Shown here: in pieces, positions 55,458 through 64,000 of the stretch
How positions within the stretch are numbered: the stretch's first letter is position 1
Layout: every line of letters starts with the position of its first letter
DNA from: Halorhabdus sp. BNX81
Lineage (GTDB): Archaea; Halobacteriota; Halobacteria; Halobacteriales; Haloarculaceae
DNA length: 64,000 nt
Direction: 5' to 3'
Assembly (NCBI RefSeq): GCF_029229925.1
Contig: NZ_CP107254.1
Span: forward strand, 496,001 to 560,000
Position numbers and translations under genes: made by a program
Notes under the pieces: generated by a model
What the model was told of the DNA's origin: nothing
Database searches by the model: none
The model's input: the letters and a program-made list of their open reading frames with translations, nothing else

Positions 55458-58025
55458 ATGAGCGTACTCAAACAAGTTGCTACCGTCGTCGTGGCGATCG
55501 TGATGGTCCTCTCGATCGCCGGGGCGAGCGCCGCCTTCGCGGTCAATGGGACGATTCTGAACAGCGATCACATCGCCGGGACGTTCGAGGACGAGGGTGT
55601 CTACGAATCGGTGGCGGCGGACGGCCGCGAGCGGATCAGCGGGGACCTAGACGACACGTTCGAACAACGAGCCGACGATATTCCGGCGGGGATCACCTTC
55701 GATATCGACGGTCAAGCCGCCGCCGAGGCGGCACTGACGGAGGCGTACGTCGCCGGGGAGTTCGCCACCAACATCGACCAGTTGCTCGCCTATCTGAAGG
55801 GTGACACCGCGAAGCTCTCCCTCCAGGTCGACCTGGTTCCGGTCAAAGAGTCGCTGGGCGAGTACGTCGCGAACGACACCATCACCGTCGACACGGTCGC
55901 CCTGGCGAACGAACGGGGGATCAACGTGACGACGGCCGGGGTGACGGTCGACAGCGAGCTGCTCGCCCGGCTGAACGAAGACCGGGCGGGCTACGAACAG
56001 ACCCGGATCCAACTCCGATCACAGGCTGTCGAGGGGGCGGACGTTCCGGTCTCTCTCGATGCCAACGGATCTGTCGTAGTCGATACTGCCACGTTCCTTC
56101 GACAAACGGCGTTCGACGCGGAACAGGACGGTGTCACGGTCGACACCGCGATGCTCCTCCGGATGAATGCAAACCAGTCCGGGTACGCCCACGCCCGGGT
56201 CGATATTCGATCCCAAGCACTCCGACAGACGGATATTCCCATGACAATCGCCGACGACGGCAGCGTTGCGGTCAATACAGTCAATATCAGCCAGGAGGTT
56301 ACTTTCACGTCGAGTCAGGACGATGTGGCGATCGACGACGGGATGATCGCCCGGCTGAACGCAAACCAGTCCGGGTACGACGCCGTTCGTGTCGAGGTCC
56401 GCTCACAGGCACTTACGGCGTTCCCCGTCGACGTCGACGGCAACGGCACGGTCGTCGTCGAGACGGTCGACATCGCCCGGGAGATCGATTTCGAGTCCGA
56501 CACTGCCGACATCGACGTCACTAACGACATGATCGAGCGGCTGAACGACGGGTCGGACGGATACGCGGCGGTCCGGTCGGACATCCGTGACCAGGTCCGG
56601 GACGAACTGCCACCGATGGCGACGTCCGCTCAGGTCGATTCCGCCCTGCGGGAGATCAATACCGAACTCACGGCGAGTGCGACCAGCCAGGCCCGTACTG
56701 ACTACGGGGATAACGTCACCGAAGAGACGCTCGATGACATTATCGCGTTGCAGAACACGGTCATCGATGGGCTGACCGATCCCGATCTCACCGACTACGA
56801 CGACTATGCAACCCGACGCGACGACAACGAAGCCACGCTTTCGGATTCGTTCGGTCGCGAACTCGACGATGGGCTCCGGGAGGCCAACGACGCGATCAAG
56901 ACGGACGCCGCCGAGCAGGCCCGTACTGACTACGGGGACTCAGTCTCGAACGAGACGCTTGGTGACATCGTTGCCCTCCAGAATACAGTCATCGACGGCT
57001 TGACCGACCCTGATCTTGCGGACTACGAGGCGTACGCAAACCAGCGCGATGCCGACGAGACTGCCCTGGAGGAATCCCTCACCACTGAGTTAGAAGACCG
57101 GCTCGGAGATGTCAACGAAGAGATCAAGGCGGACGCTGCCGCGGAGGTCCAATCCGAGTACGGGGACGACGTCTCCGCGGAGACGCTGGCAAACATCACC
57201 GCATTGCAACATACCGTCATCGACGGGCTCACGCGACCAAATCGGACGTACGACGAGTACGCAAGCCAGCGTGACGCCGACGAAGCTGCCCTGGCGGCTT
57301 CGTTCGACCGTGAACTCGACGACAAACTCAGAGACGCCGGGACAGAGGTCAAAGAAGATGCCGCAGATCGGATCCGGAATGAGTACGGCGATGACGTGTC
57401 AGGGGACACCCTCGATGATGTCATCGCGCTGCAAAACACAGTCGTCGATGGATTGACTGACCCTGATCTCACGTACGACGCGTACGCCAGCCAGCGTGAC
57501 GACGCCGAGGCTGCCCTGGAAGCGTCACTCGCCGCCGAACTTCGCAACCGGATCGACGACCAGGTCGACGATCGCATCGCACTCGGGAACGTCACCGGCG
57601 AGGGGGCCGACGCGCTCTCGACTGTCCGGAGTGGCGTCGGATTGGTCGGCTCGCTCGGACTCGTCCTGGGACTCCTCTTTTTGGCACTGGTCGGCGTCGT
57701 CTACGCCGTCACCCGATCGATCCATCGGACGGTCTCGACGGCGGGGTATTCACTGCTGGTCGCCGGCATTGTCGGCGTTGCCGTCGGGATCCTCGCGAAC
57801 GCTCCGGTACTGGATCTCGTCGATACCGCCCTCGAATCGTCCGAGGACGAGCTGTCCGGCACCGGCGTCGGCGAGGCGATCCGAAGCATCATCGAGAGCC
57901 TGTTCGGTGCGCTGACGATGCAATCGGCCGTGCTTGCAATCGTCGGCGTCGTGCTCGTCGCGTTCGTCCTCGCCGACAGGCGTGGCAATCTCGAGGCACT
58001 GAAAGAGCGGGCGCGCGGTTCCTGA
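55458..58025 (+). CDS. Large membrane-anchored repeat protein
   Basis: 855 residues from ATG 55458. A signal or anchor helix (VATVVVAIVMVLSIAGASAAF), then VNGTILNSDHIAGTFEDEGVY, then two repeat families. The first (~55910-56620) has units of about 60 residues with MIARLNANQSGYDAVRVEVR and VDIAREIDF. The second (~56640-57590) has four units of 75-76 residues with YGDNVTEETLDDIIALQNTV and DGLTDPDL. The C-terminus has three helices (LGLVLGLLFLALVGVVYAV, YSLLVAGIVGVAVGI and VLAIVGVVLVAFVLA). The repeats are acidic and mostly helical, probably an outside stalk. I do not recognise a family for the repeats; the two membrane ends resemble a group of membrane proteins also seen in actinobacteria. Function unknown. 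Confidence 0.8.
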   Translation: MSVLKQVATVVVAIVMVLSIAGASAAFAVNGTILNSDHIAGTFEDEGVYESVAADGRERISGDLDDTFEQRADDIPAGITFDIDGQAAAEAALTEAYVAGEFATNIDQLLAYLKGDTAKLSLQVDLVPVKESLGEYVANDTITVDTVALANERGINVTTAGVTVDSELLARLNEDRAGYEQTRIQLRSQAVEGADVPVSLDANGSVVVDTATFLRQTAFDAEQDGVTVDTAMLLRMNANQSGYAHARVDIRSQALRQTDIPMTIADDGSVAVNTVNISQEVTFTSSQDDVAIDDGMIARLNANQSGYDAVRVEVRSQALTAFPVDVDGNGTVVVETVDIAREIDFESDTADIDVTNDMIERLNDGSDGYAAVRSDIRDQVRDELPPMATSAQVDSALREINTELTASATSQARTDYGDNVTEETLDDIIALQNTVIDGLTDPDLTDYDDYATRRDDNEATLSDSFGRELDDGLREANDAIKTDAAEQARTDYGDSVSNETLGDIVALQNTVIDGLTDPDLADYEAYANQRDADETALEESLTTELEDRLGDVNEEIKADAAAEVQSEYGDDVSAETLANITALQHTVIDGLTRPNRTYDEYASQRDADEAALAASFDRELDDKLRDAGTEVKEDAADRIRNEYGDDVSGDTLDDVIALQNTVVDGLTDPDLTYDAYASQRDDAEAALEASLAAELRNRIDDQVDDRIALGNVTGEGADALSTVRSGVGLVGSLGLVLGLLFLALVGVVYAVTRSIHRTVSTAGYSLLVAGIVGVAVGILANAPVLDLVDTALESSEDELSGTGVGEAIRSIIESLFGALTMQSAVLAIVGVVLVAFVLADRRGNLEALKERARGS
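56640..57590 (+). repeat. Four tandem 75-76-residue coding repeats
   Basis: The codon for Tyr of the YGD motif occurs at 56703, 56931, 57159 and 57384: spacings of 228, 228 and 225 bases, or 76, 76 and 75 residues. Each unit carries a YGD-x-V/V-ET box, ALQNTVIDGL or a variant, an acidic YA-x-x-RD box and an E/DL-x-x-L-RD/D box. The protein copies have diverged, as have their DNA sequences, so this is an older duplication. Confidence 0.8.
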
Positions 58026-58120
58026 CCCCTCGCTTTTGAAGCACCGTCTCCGTCCCGAATACACCCCTTCCGGAACCCACCCGCCAAGAGTTAAGTAGCG
58101 TCCGGGGCGTCCTGCAAACG

Positions 58121-59248
58121 ATGACCGACGACCCCGAGGAGGGGATGCTCTCCTGGGACGAATCCGTCTTCCGGGACGAGCACGTCTTCGAGATCGACTA
58201 CGTCCCCGAGACGTTTCGCCACCGCGAGAGCCAGATGGAGAGCCTGAAATACGCCCTCCGGCCCGCGGTGCGTGGTTCCCGCCCGCTGAACGTCATCGCT
58301 CGGGGCCCGCCGGGGACGGGCAAGACGACGGCGGTCCAGAAACTCTACGGCGAACTCGGCTCCCAGACGGACGTCCGGGTCGCCCGCGTCAACTGTCAGG
58401 TCGACTCGACGCGGTATGCGGTGTTCTCGCGGCTCTTCGAGAGCGTCTTCGAGTACGAACCGCCGGCCAGTGGTATCTCCTTCAAGAAACTGTTCGGCCA
58501 GATCACCGAGAAACTCGTCGACGAGGGGGAGGTCCTGGCCGTCGCACTGGACGACGTCAACTATCTCTTCTACGAGGGGGAGGCCTCGGATACGCTCTAT
58601 TCGCTCCTTCGCGCCCACGAGGCCCACTCCGGGGCGAAGATCGGCGTGGTCGTCGTTTCCTCGGACCTGGATCTGGACGTTATCGAGGAATTGGACGGGC
58701 GCGTCCAGAGTGTCTTCCGCCCGGAGGAAGTCTACTTTCCGAAATACGACGAGCCCGAAATCGTCGATATCCTCGACGAACGCGTCGAGCGCGGGTTCCA
58801 CGAAGGCGTCGTCGACGCGCCGATTCTGGATCGCGTGGCCGAACTCACCGCCGAGCAGGGCGGGGACCTCCGGGTCGGCATCGACCTGTTGCGCCGGGCG
58901 GGGCTGAACGCCGAGATGCGTGCGAGCAAACACATCGAGGGAGAGGACGTCGAGGCGGCCTTCGAGAAATCCAAGCACGTCCACCTCTCCCGGCACCTCA
59001 CGGGCCTCTCCGACAGCGAGCGTACCCTGCTGGCGGTGATCGCCGATCACGAGGGCGAACTCGCGGGCGACGTCTACGAGACTTTCAACGAGGAGACTGA
59101 TCTCGGGTACACCCGGTATTCGGAGATCATCAACAAACTCGATCAACTCGGACTGATCGAGACCAGCTATACGAGCGTCGATGGCCGCGGGCGCTCGCGT
59201 GAACTTTCCCTACAGTACGAACCGGACGCCATCAAAGATCGGTTATAG
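58121..59248 (+). CDS. Orc1/Cdc6-family protein, divergent paralogue
   Basis: 375 residues, the usual size. Family members bind origin repeats and load the MCM helicase. Walker A GPPGTGKT (62-69) is intact. Walker B reads AVALDDVNYL (D144-D145), with Asp where most have Glu; sensor 1 reads VVVSSDLD with Ser in place of Asn. The lid continues DGRVQSVFRPEEVYFPKYDE, and a C-terminal winged helix runs from SDSERTLLAVIADHEGELA to QLGLIETS. I see no origin recognition repeats around it, so it may not mark an active origin. Confidence 0.87.
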   Translation: MTDDPEEGMLSWDESVFRDEHVFEIDYVPETFRHRESQMESLKYALRPAVRGSRPLNVIARGPPGTGKTTAVQKLYGELGSQTDVRVARVNCQVDSTRYAVFSRLFESVFEYEPPASGISFKKLFGQITEKLVDEGEVLAVALDDVNYLFYEGEASDTLYSLLRAHEAHSGAKIGVVVVSSDLDLDVIEELDGRVQSVFRPEEVYFPKYDEPEIVDILDERVERGFHEGVVDAPILDRVAELTAEQGGDLRVGIDLLRRAGLNAEMRASKHIEGEDVEAAFEKSKHVHLSRHLTGLSDSERTLLAVIADHEGELAGDVYETFNEETDLGYTRYSEIINKLDQLGLIETSYTSVDGRGRSRELSLQYEPDAIKDRL

Positions 59249-59295
59249 CCCACGACCGCTCTCCGGAGGGGCCGTCGGCTGTTGGTCGTCCCGTC

Positions 59296-59583
59296 TCAGT
59301 CCTCTACCGCAACGTCGACAGGGCTGTCAGTCTCTTCGGGTGCGTCGATGGCGACCTCGGGTTGCTCATCCTCGTCAGTGAGTGCCCAGGCGAGCACCGA
59401 AACGACGATCGACACCACGATGCTCGCGATCACGAGCCGACCGATCGATCGACCGTCGTCGGCGTCGGCAGCCTCGTCCGCGACGGTCGCTTCGGGTTCC
59501 GGTTCGTTCTCGTTGGCCATGCCGGGGCCGATTCTCGCGTTGTCGAGGTGGACCTCGAACAGTGTCAGGTTTTCTAGTACCAT
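59296..59583 (-). CDS. Small membrane protein, unknown
   Basis: 95 residues from ATG 59583. The start MVLENLTLFEVHLDNARIGP is followed by a disordered acidic stretch (NENEPEPEATVADEAADADD), one membrane helix (RLVIASIVVSIVVSVLAWAL) and an acidic C-terminal tail. The composition is haloarchaeal. No family is recognised. ATG 59583 was chosen over the upstream 59631 because the extra residues (RRARQVYTSP) are out of character. Confidence 0.7.
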   Translation of the reverse strand: MVLENLTLFEVHLDNARIGPGMANENEPEPEATVADEAADADDGRSIGRLVIASIVVSIVVSVLAWALTDEDEQPEVAIDAPEETDSPVDVAVED

Positions 59584-59690
59584 ATCGACACTTCGCCCGG
59601 GACTGGTATATACCTGCCGTGCGCGACGCACGTGCGCCGGTGGCGTGTCGACGACCGAACTGATCGGAAAGCGTGCGGGCCGGCCCCCGC

Positions 59691-62600
59691 TCAGATTCGG
59701 AGCCGGCGGACTGCTGTCGTTGCGTCGCTGAGGGAGTCGTCGCTCGCGGCGGCGACGATCAGTCGGCTCTCGCCGTGGTCTACGTCAAGCGTCCCCTCGA
59801 AGGTCCCATCTTCGACCCGGATGCGCGTCGAATCCACCGGGCTCTTGACTGCCACTACCTGCCCGTCGGTCTCGCCGAAGACCTCGATACTGTTGCCGCG
59901 AAACGTCGTTTCGACCCGCAGGTCGGGACGCTCGGCGTCGTGTAGGCCCCGCTCGCGGAATCGGTCGGCGACGACTTCGGGCGTCTCGACGGGTTTGCCG
60001 GCGTCGATACCGTGGGCCAGCCGGACGTACTGGGCCATCGCCCAGGCCAGCGGCGTCGCCGACCCGGTCCCTTCGCCGAACTCCCAGCCGTAGTCGGTTT
60101 CGACATCCCGGTCCCAGACCTGCTCGGCGATCATCCGCCCCTCGTTGGCGAAGGTGGCCATCGCCCGCAGGCACCCTGCCGCGCCGAGGTCCGTCTCGGT
60201 ATGGAGCTCGAACTCGCCGCGTTCGCCCGTCAACAGCGGCCATAGCCGCCCCTTCCCCGAGTGCTCGACCGACCAGGGGGCACCCTTATCACCCCGTTCG
60301 CGCTCGCCGTAGCCGTCGCCGTTGTACCGATAGAACCCGGCGGCCTCGCCCACGTCGACGCGGATCGTGTCGTCGACTTCCACGAGTGAGTTCCCGATCA
60401 CGGGATCGTCGGCGGGCGTGATGCCCAACCGGACGAGCTCCAGAAAGCCGGCGTCGAGGACGTCGCGTTCGTCCAGTGTGGGTCCGTCGTTGGCCAGCGT
60501 CCGGAGGTAGCCGGCGTCCGGGTCGCCGTCGGCCGTCACCCGCACGTAGTACGGTGTCGTCGTGTGCCGATCCGTCCCGGTCGTCGTCGCGGTCCAGGAG
60601 TCGACCGACCTCGCCCACTCGTCGGCGACCGCCTGCCAGACCAGCGCGTCGGCGTCGTGATCAGTCTCGGCAGCGAGCTGACTCGCACAGGTCAACCCGG
60701 CGATCTCGGCTGCGATCGACGACGGCGAGTATCCCGACTCTTCCTCCCAACGTTCCTGGGCGGAGTCGGGGCCGTTGCGGGCGACGTAGTCGGCCGACCG
60801 GGCAACGTTGACGTAGTCGTAATCGGTGTCGGCAAAGCCGATCCCCTGGTTGGCGAGCTGGTAGGCCATCACCTGCGGGAACGAGATGTTGTCCATCTGT
60901 TCGCCACCCCACCGCGTCCGCCCGTCGACGTAGGTGTTCTGGGGGATAAAACCACGTTCGTCCTGCTGGTACTCGTAGATGTACTCGAGTTGGGCCTGGG
61001 CGATATCGAGCGCACCGACGGCCTCGAAGACGGTGAACACCTGATAGAGATCCCGTGACCACACGAAGTTGTAGCCGTACCCTTTCGGTTCGTCGGCGGG
61101 GACGGCCTCGCCCCAGGGAACCGATGGCGAGGCGATCGACGCGCCGTGGAAGGTCTTGTCCTCGACGGCGTAGAGACTCATCAGCGACGTGCGGTACTGG
61201 GCGGCAAGCGTCTCGTCGTCCGCGACGGCCCCGGGGAGGGGCTTGTCCGCCACGAAAGTCCGCCAGGTGTCGTCGTAGGCCGTGCCGACGGTCCCGAAGC
61301 CGCGTTCGAGCGCGCCAGTGGCCTCACCGAGCGCGGCAGCCGTATCCGCGTGCCGGGCGAATCCGAGTGCGATCGTCCCGGCCGTTCGGGTGCCGGTCCC
61401 CAACCGGCCAACCAGGACGACGTTCTCGCCGTCGACAGTCTCTCGGGCCGGCGGTAACTCGCCGTCACGGTACAGCGCCCGGAGTTCCTCGCTGCCGGCC
61501 GTGGCGACTGTCGCCCACTCGAAGCGACTTGCCGCTGCCATCGCGATCGCCACCGAGTACGCCTCCCCATCGGCGTCAGCCAACAGCGTGCCGTCGGTCT
61601 CGCCGGTGTAACCCGTCGGATCGCGGGCGACCAGGTGATGGTCGCCCCGGTTGCCGAGTCTGATCCCCCGGTCGGCCACGGCCGTATTGGTGAGTGCGAC
61701 GTCCGTGACTGCGTAAATCTCGTATTCGGTGTCGTCGGTCGCCTCGAACGACACGTCGGCGACGAGGGCGTCGTGGCTGGGATCGGTGACGTACTCGACG
61801 GTGAGTTCCCAGGTATGGCCCTGGCCGTTGCCCCCCTCCTCGAAGACGTGACGGAACCGAAGTGATTCGTCGTCTATCGGCTCGACGCGTCGTTCTAGGG
61901 TGTCTTCGGAGCGACGGTCCTCTTTGTGGGTTCGGATCGTGTATTCGCCGTCCGCCGACCGGACCAGGAAATCAAGCGTCCGGACGTTCATGAGGTCGAC
62001 CCGCGGGAATCGCACTTCCGTGAGGGCTCCGCGGGTGAGTGTCGACCAGACGCGCGAGGGGTCGGCGGTATCGTGGTCGGCCGCGGTCACCAGCCCGAGT
62101 TTCTCGCCGGTCGTCCAGGTGGGTTGTTCGTCCGGTCCCTCGATCGCCGTTCGGGCCGGGAGTGCGGCCTGGTCGTCGAGCAGCGCTGTTGTGTGCAACC
62201 GCAATGCGTGTGCCCATCCCAGCGGTGCGGCGCTGTCGAGGTCGCCGCTGTCGAAGACCTGTTCGGCGAGGTAGCCCGCTTCCGTCGTTAGTGCCCCGTC
62301 CTCGTCGAGTAGCTCGTAGAGCTCGGCCGCCTGGTCGAGGAAGCGATCACCGTCCCGGTCGTGCGCGTCGAGCAGGACGGCCAGTTTCGCGGCGGCCACC
62401 GCCCCCCAACTCGTCGAGACCGACCAGATCTTCTCGTGGCCCTGGTCGTCACGACGCCACTGATCGCCTTCGTACCGGGCCAGACCAGCGACCGGACTCC
62501 CGTCAGGATCCCGATACAGCGTCCCGATCGTCGTCTCGACGTGAGTTTCGAGGCGATCGACCAACTCCTCGCCCAGGATCGTCCCCTCGACGTGATCGTA

Positions 62601-64000
62601 CGCGTCGACCGCCTCGACCAGCGCCAGCCCGGCGCTATCGAGCCGACGGTCGGGTTCGGCGTCGTCCAGCCGCATCACGTAGGCCCCCATCTCGTCGTCC
62701 CAGAGAGTCGAGAGCCCGGACAACACCGCTTCGGCTCCACTCAGTGCCCGCTCGCGGATCGGCTTTCGAATCGGTGCTCTGGCGACTGACGACAGCGCCT
62801 CGATATAGGTGGCCGCCGTGTGGAGTGACTGCCCGGTGGCGTCCTCCCAGAGTGTCTGACAGGGAGATGGCAACCCGTTGTCGTCGATGTCCCGCACCAG
62901 CGCGTCGACGGCTTCGACGATCGTTTCTCGGATGGAAACGGTCACGTCGTCCTCGAGGTCGCCCTGGCGCTCTCGAAGCAGCGTTGCCAGGAACGCCGTC
63001 ACGGAGGCGGTCTGGTCGGCCTGGTACTCCAGGGACTCGTCGTTGTGTTCGACGTTCGCGTTCGCCCAGCCCGGTGCTAGCGAGCCGTCCGAGGCCCAGA
63101 CGCGGTGGGGCCAGGTCCCGTCGGGAAGTTGCTGGCGGCACTGAAAGCGGGCGCTGCGCTGGAGTGCGTCGAGAACGTCCATCTGGAGGCGGTCCCCGGC
63201 CGCAAGCAGTCGGCGAGCGATCTCGGCGTCGTCACGGAACCAAACGTAGCCATAGCCTCCTGAATTGGCGAAGAACGTGTCGAACTCCGGGGCTGCGATG
63301 TGGCCCCCGTCTTTCGCTTCGAGCAGGTCAAGCACTCGCATGTCCGTCCGAACCAGCGACGAACGGGGCGTCTCCTGGGGCACGGTGACGAAGGTGCGGT
63401 CGCGGGCCGCTTCCCGGAGGGCGTCAGCGCTCGCGTGCTCGCGCGCACAATTGCGGAGATCCGCAAGCGCCGTCCCCCGGTTGATCTCGGCGTGATCGGA
63501 GAGCTGGCTCACCAGCGTCGTCCGGTTGCTCCGGCCGGCCCGTTTGAGGGGTGCACTCACCAGGAAGTCCCCGCTGAGGCGGGTCTGGTCGTAGGCCTGT
63601 GTCGCCGTCCCGCGCGGGAACGAAACCGGCTCATCCCCCAGGATCTCCTCGAACTGCTCGGGGCGCTGGCCCTTGATCGATTCGAGCCCCGTCGAGGCCG
63701 CCAGGTAATCGTGTTCGCGCCGGTGATAGACTTCCAGCGCCCGCGTGCCGTCGGGCCCGCCGTCGTCGTGGATCAACGCTCCGACGCCCCCCTCCTTGCC
63801 TTCCGGGGCCAGCGTGAGGAAGGCGACCAGGCTGGCCGCTTCCGGGACGGCACCCCGAAGTTCGACGTGGGTGACGTGGGCCCGCCCGAGTGTCAGGTCG
63901 TACTGGTGGACGGTGTAGGCACCCGCGTCGTATTCCGTCTCGACGAGCCTGGTGTCCCGGTAGTAATGCTGGCGGATCGTCTCCAGGTCGTCGAACCACT
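59691..64000 (-). CDS. GH15 glucoamylase/glucodextranase-type protein with two catalytic halves (5' end outside window)
   Basis: At least 1,435 residues; the frame stays open to the right edge, so the start is missing (the TTG near 63776 is internal). GH15 enzymes release glucose from the non-reducing ends of alpha-glucans with inversion. Both halves look like GH15. N-terminal half: GYGYVWFRDDAEI (~63216-63255), NDESLEYQADQTASV with the acid Glu, and LAEQVFD (base Glu, ~62248-62275). C-terminal half: GYNFVWSRDLYQV (~61040-61078), RWEEESGYSPSSIAAEIA (~60700-60755) and IAEQVWDRD (~60105-60135). Each half ends in an APLGWA/TPLAWA motif. A beta-sandwich domain (LRFRHVFEEGG, DVSFEATDDTEYEIY) lies between them. 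No signal can be judged because the N-terminus is missing. Confidence 0.85.
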   Translation of the reverse strand, partial: WFDDLETIRQHYYRDTRLVETEYDAGAYTVHQYDLTLGRAHVTHVELRGAVPEAASLVAFLTLAPEGKEGGVGALIHDDGGPDGTRALEVYHRREHDYLAASTGLESIKGQRPEQFEEILGDEPVSFPRGTATQAYDQTRLSGDFLVSAPLKRAGRSNRTTLVSQLSDHAEINRGTALADLRNCAREHASADALREAARDRTFVTVPQETPRSSLVRTDMRVLDLLEAKDGGHIAAPEFDTFFANSGGYGYVWFRDDAEIARRLLAAGDRLQMDVLDALQRSARFQCRQQLPDGTWPHRVWASDGSLAPGWANANVEHNDESLEYQADQTASVTAFLATLLRERQGDLEDDVTVSIRETIVEAVDALVRDIDDNGLPSPCQTLWEDATGQSLHTAATYIEALSSVARAPIRKPIRERALSGAEAVLSGLSTLWDDEMGAYVMRLDDAEPDRRLDSAGLALVEAVDAYDHVEGTILGEELVDRLETHVETTIGTLYRDPDGSPVAGLARYEGDQWRRDDQGHEKIWSVSTSWGAVAAAKLAVLLDAHDRDGDRFLDQAAELYELLDEDGALTTEAGYLAEQVFDSGDLDSAAPLGWAHALRLHTTALLDDQAALPARTAIEGPDEQPTWTTGEKLGLVTAADHDTADPSRVWSTLTRGALTEVRFPRVDLMNVRTLDFLVRSADGEYTIRTHKEDRRSEDTLERRVEPIDDESLRFRHVFEEGGNGQGHTWELTVEYVTDPSHDALVADVSFEATDDTEYEIYAVTDVALTNTAVADRGIRLGNRGDHHLVARDPTGYTGETDGTLLADADGEAYSVAIAMAAASRFEWATVATAGSEELRALYRDGELPPARETVDGENVVLVGRLGTGTRTAGTIALGFARHADTAAALGEATGALERGFGTVGTAYDDTWRTFVADKPLPGAVADDETLAAQYRTSLMSLYAVEDKTFHGASIASPSVPWGEAVPADEPKGYGYNFVWSRDLYQVFTVFEAVGALDIAQAQLEYIYEYQQDERGFIPQNTYVDGRTRWGGEQMDNISFPQVMAYQLANQGIGFADTDYDYVNVARSADYVARNGPDSAQERWEEESGYSPSSIAAEIAGLTCASQLAAETDHDADALVWQAVADEWARSVDSWTATTTGTDRHTTTPYYVRVTADGDPDAGYLRTLANDGPTLDERDVLDAGFLELVRLGITPADDPVIGNSLVEVDDTIRVDVGEAAGFYRYNGDGYGERERGDKGAPWSVEHSGKGRLWPLLTGERGEFELHTETDLGAAGCLRAMATFANEGRMIAEQVWDRDVETDYGWEFGEGTGSATPLAWAMAQYVRLAHGIDAGKPVETPEVVADRFRERGLHDAERPDLRVETTFRGNSIEVFGETDGQVVAVKSPVDSTRIRVEDGTFEGTLDVDHGESRLIVAAASDDSLSDATTAVRRLRI

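Noticed and set aside
58026-58120. Possible replication origin next to the Orc1 gene
   Set aside because: No origin-recognition-box pattern with a G-run and no repeated inverted elements are seen in the short gap or on the other side.
1-64000. CRISPR arrays, complete insertion sequences and rRNA genes
   Set aside because: None were seen on reading: no regularly spaced identical repeats, no transposase with flanking inverted repeats, no rRNA sequence.

Overview
The window reads as the chromosome of a haloarchaeon. The proteins are acidic, most genes are GC-rich, and several genes have a TATA-like box about 25-30 nt upstream of the start codon with no Shine-Dalgarno, which suits leaderless mRNAs. 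Family markers agree: Orc1/Cdc6, TrmY, MoxR/DUF58, Tat lipoproteins, an amphi-Trp protein and an STT3-type oligosaccharyltransferase homologue. The carbohydrate content (GH10 xylanase, a giant GH15 enzyme, polysaccharide deacetylases, sugar transporters) would suit a polysaccharide-degrading genus such as Halorhabdus; that is inference.

Region 1 (1-15.2 kb): an STT3 homologue lacking the WWDYG motif; a deleted DUF234 ATPase; an operon of three SDR epimerases, the first a clear SQD1/Agl3-type UDP-sulfoquinovose synthase homologue behind a TrmB-like operator; a GH10 xylanase; a VapBC pair; a tRNA-Pro(CGG) with a duplicated 3' end (att-like); an amphi-Trp protein; TrmY; two membrane proteins; a 42-aa protein missed by length cut-offs; EngB; and a three-gene sugar ABC transporter with a palindromic operator.

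Region 2 (15.4-22 kb): an autoantigen-p27-type zinc protein, two tandem lipoprotein polysaccharide deacetylases (one with its active site destroyed), a xanthine/uracil permease and an MFS sugar porter.

Region 3 (22-39.4 kb): envelope assembly. A DUF5305 protein, a signal peptidase I with a large C-terminal extension, an ABC transporter of LolD/FtsX type translationally coupled to a polytopic GT-C-like protein, and then a MoxR-DUF4129-DUF4350-DUF58 cluster with several small membrane proteins.

Region 4 (39.5-55.3 kb): a surface-glycan island, partly AT-rich: two GT2 enzymes, three GT4 enzymes, a flippase, a GT-C-like membrane protein, three cytoplasmic alkaline-phosphatase-superfamily proteins that share an unusual C-terminal tail, a cytoplasmic NodB-type deacetylase and a DUF1616 membrane protein. 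A 730-base stretch in it has no gene.

Region 5 (55.4-64 kb): an 855-aa membrane-anchored protein built from two families of tandem repeats, a divergent Orc1 paralogue, a small membrane protein, and a GH15 enzyme with two catalytic-type halves that runs off the right edge.
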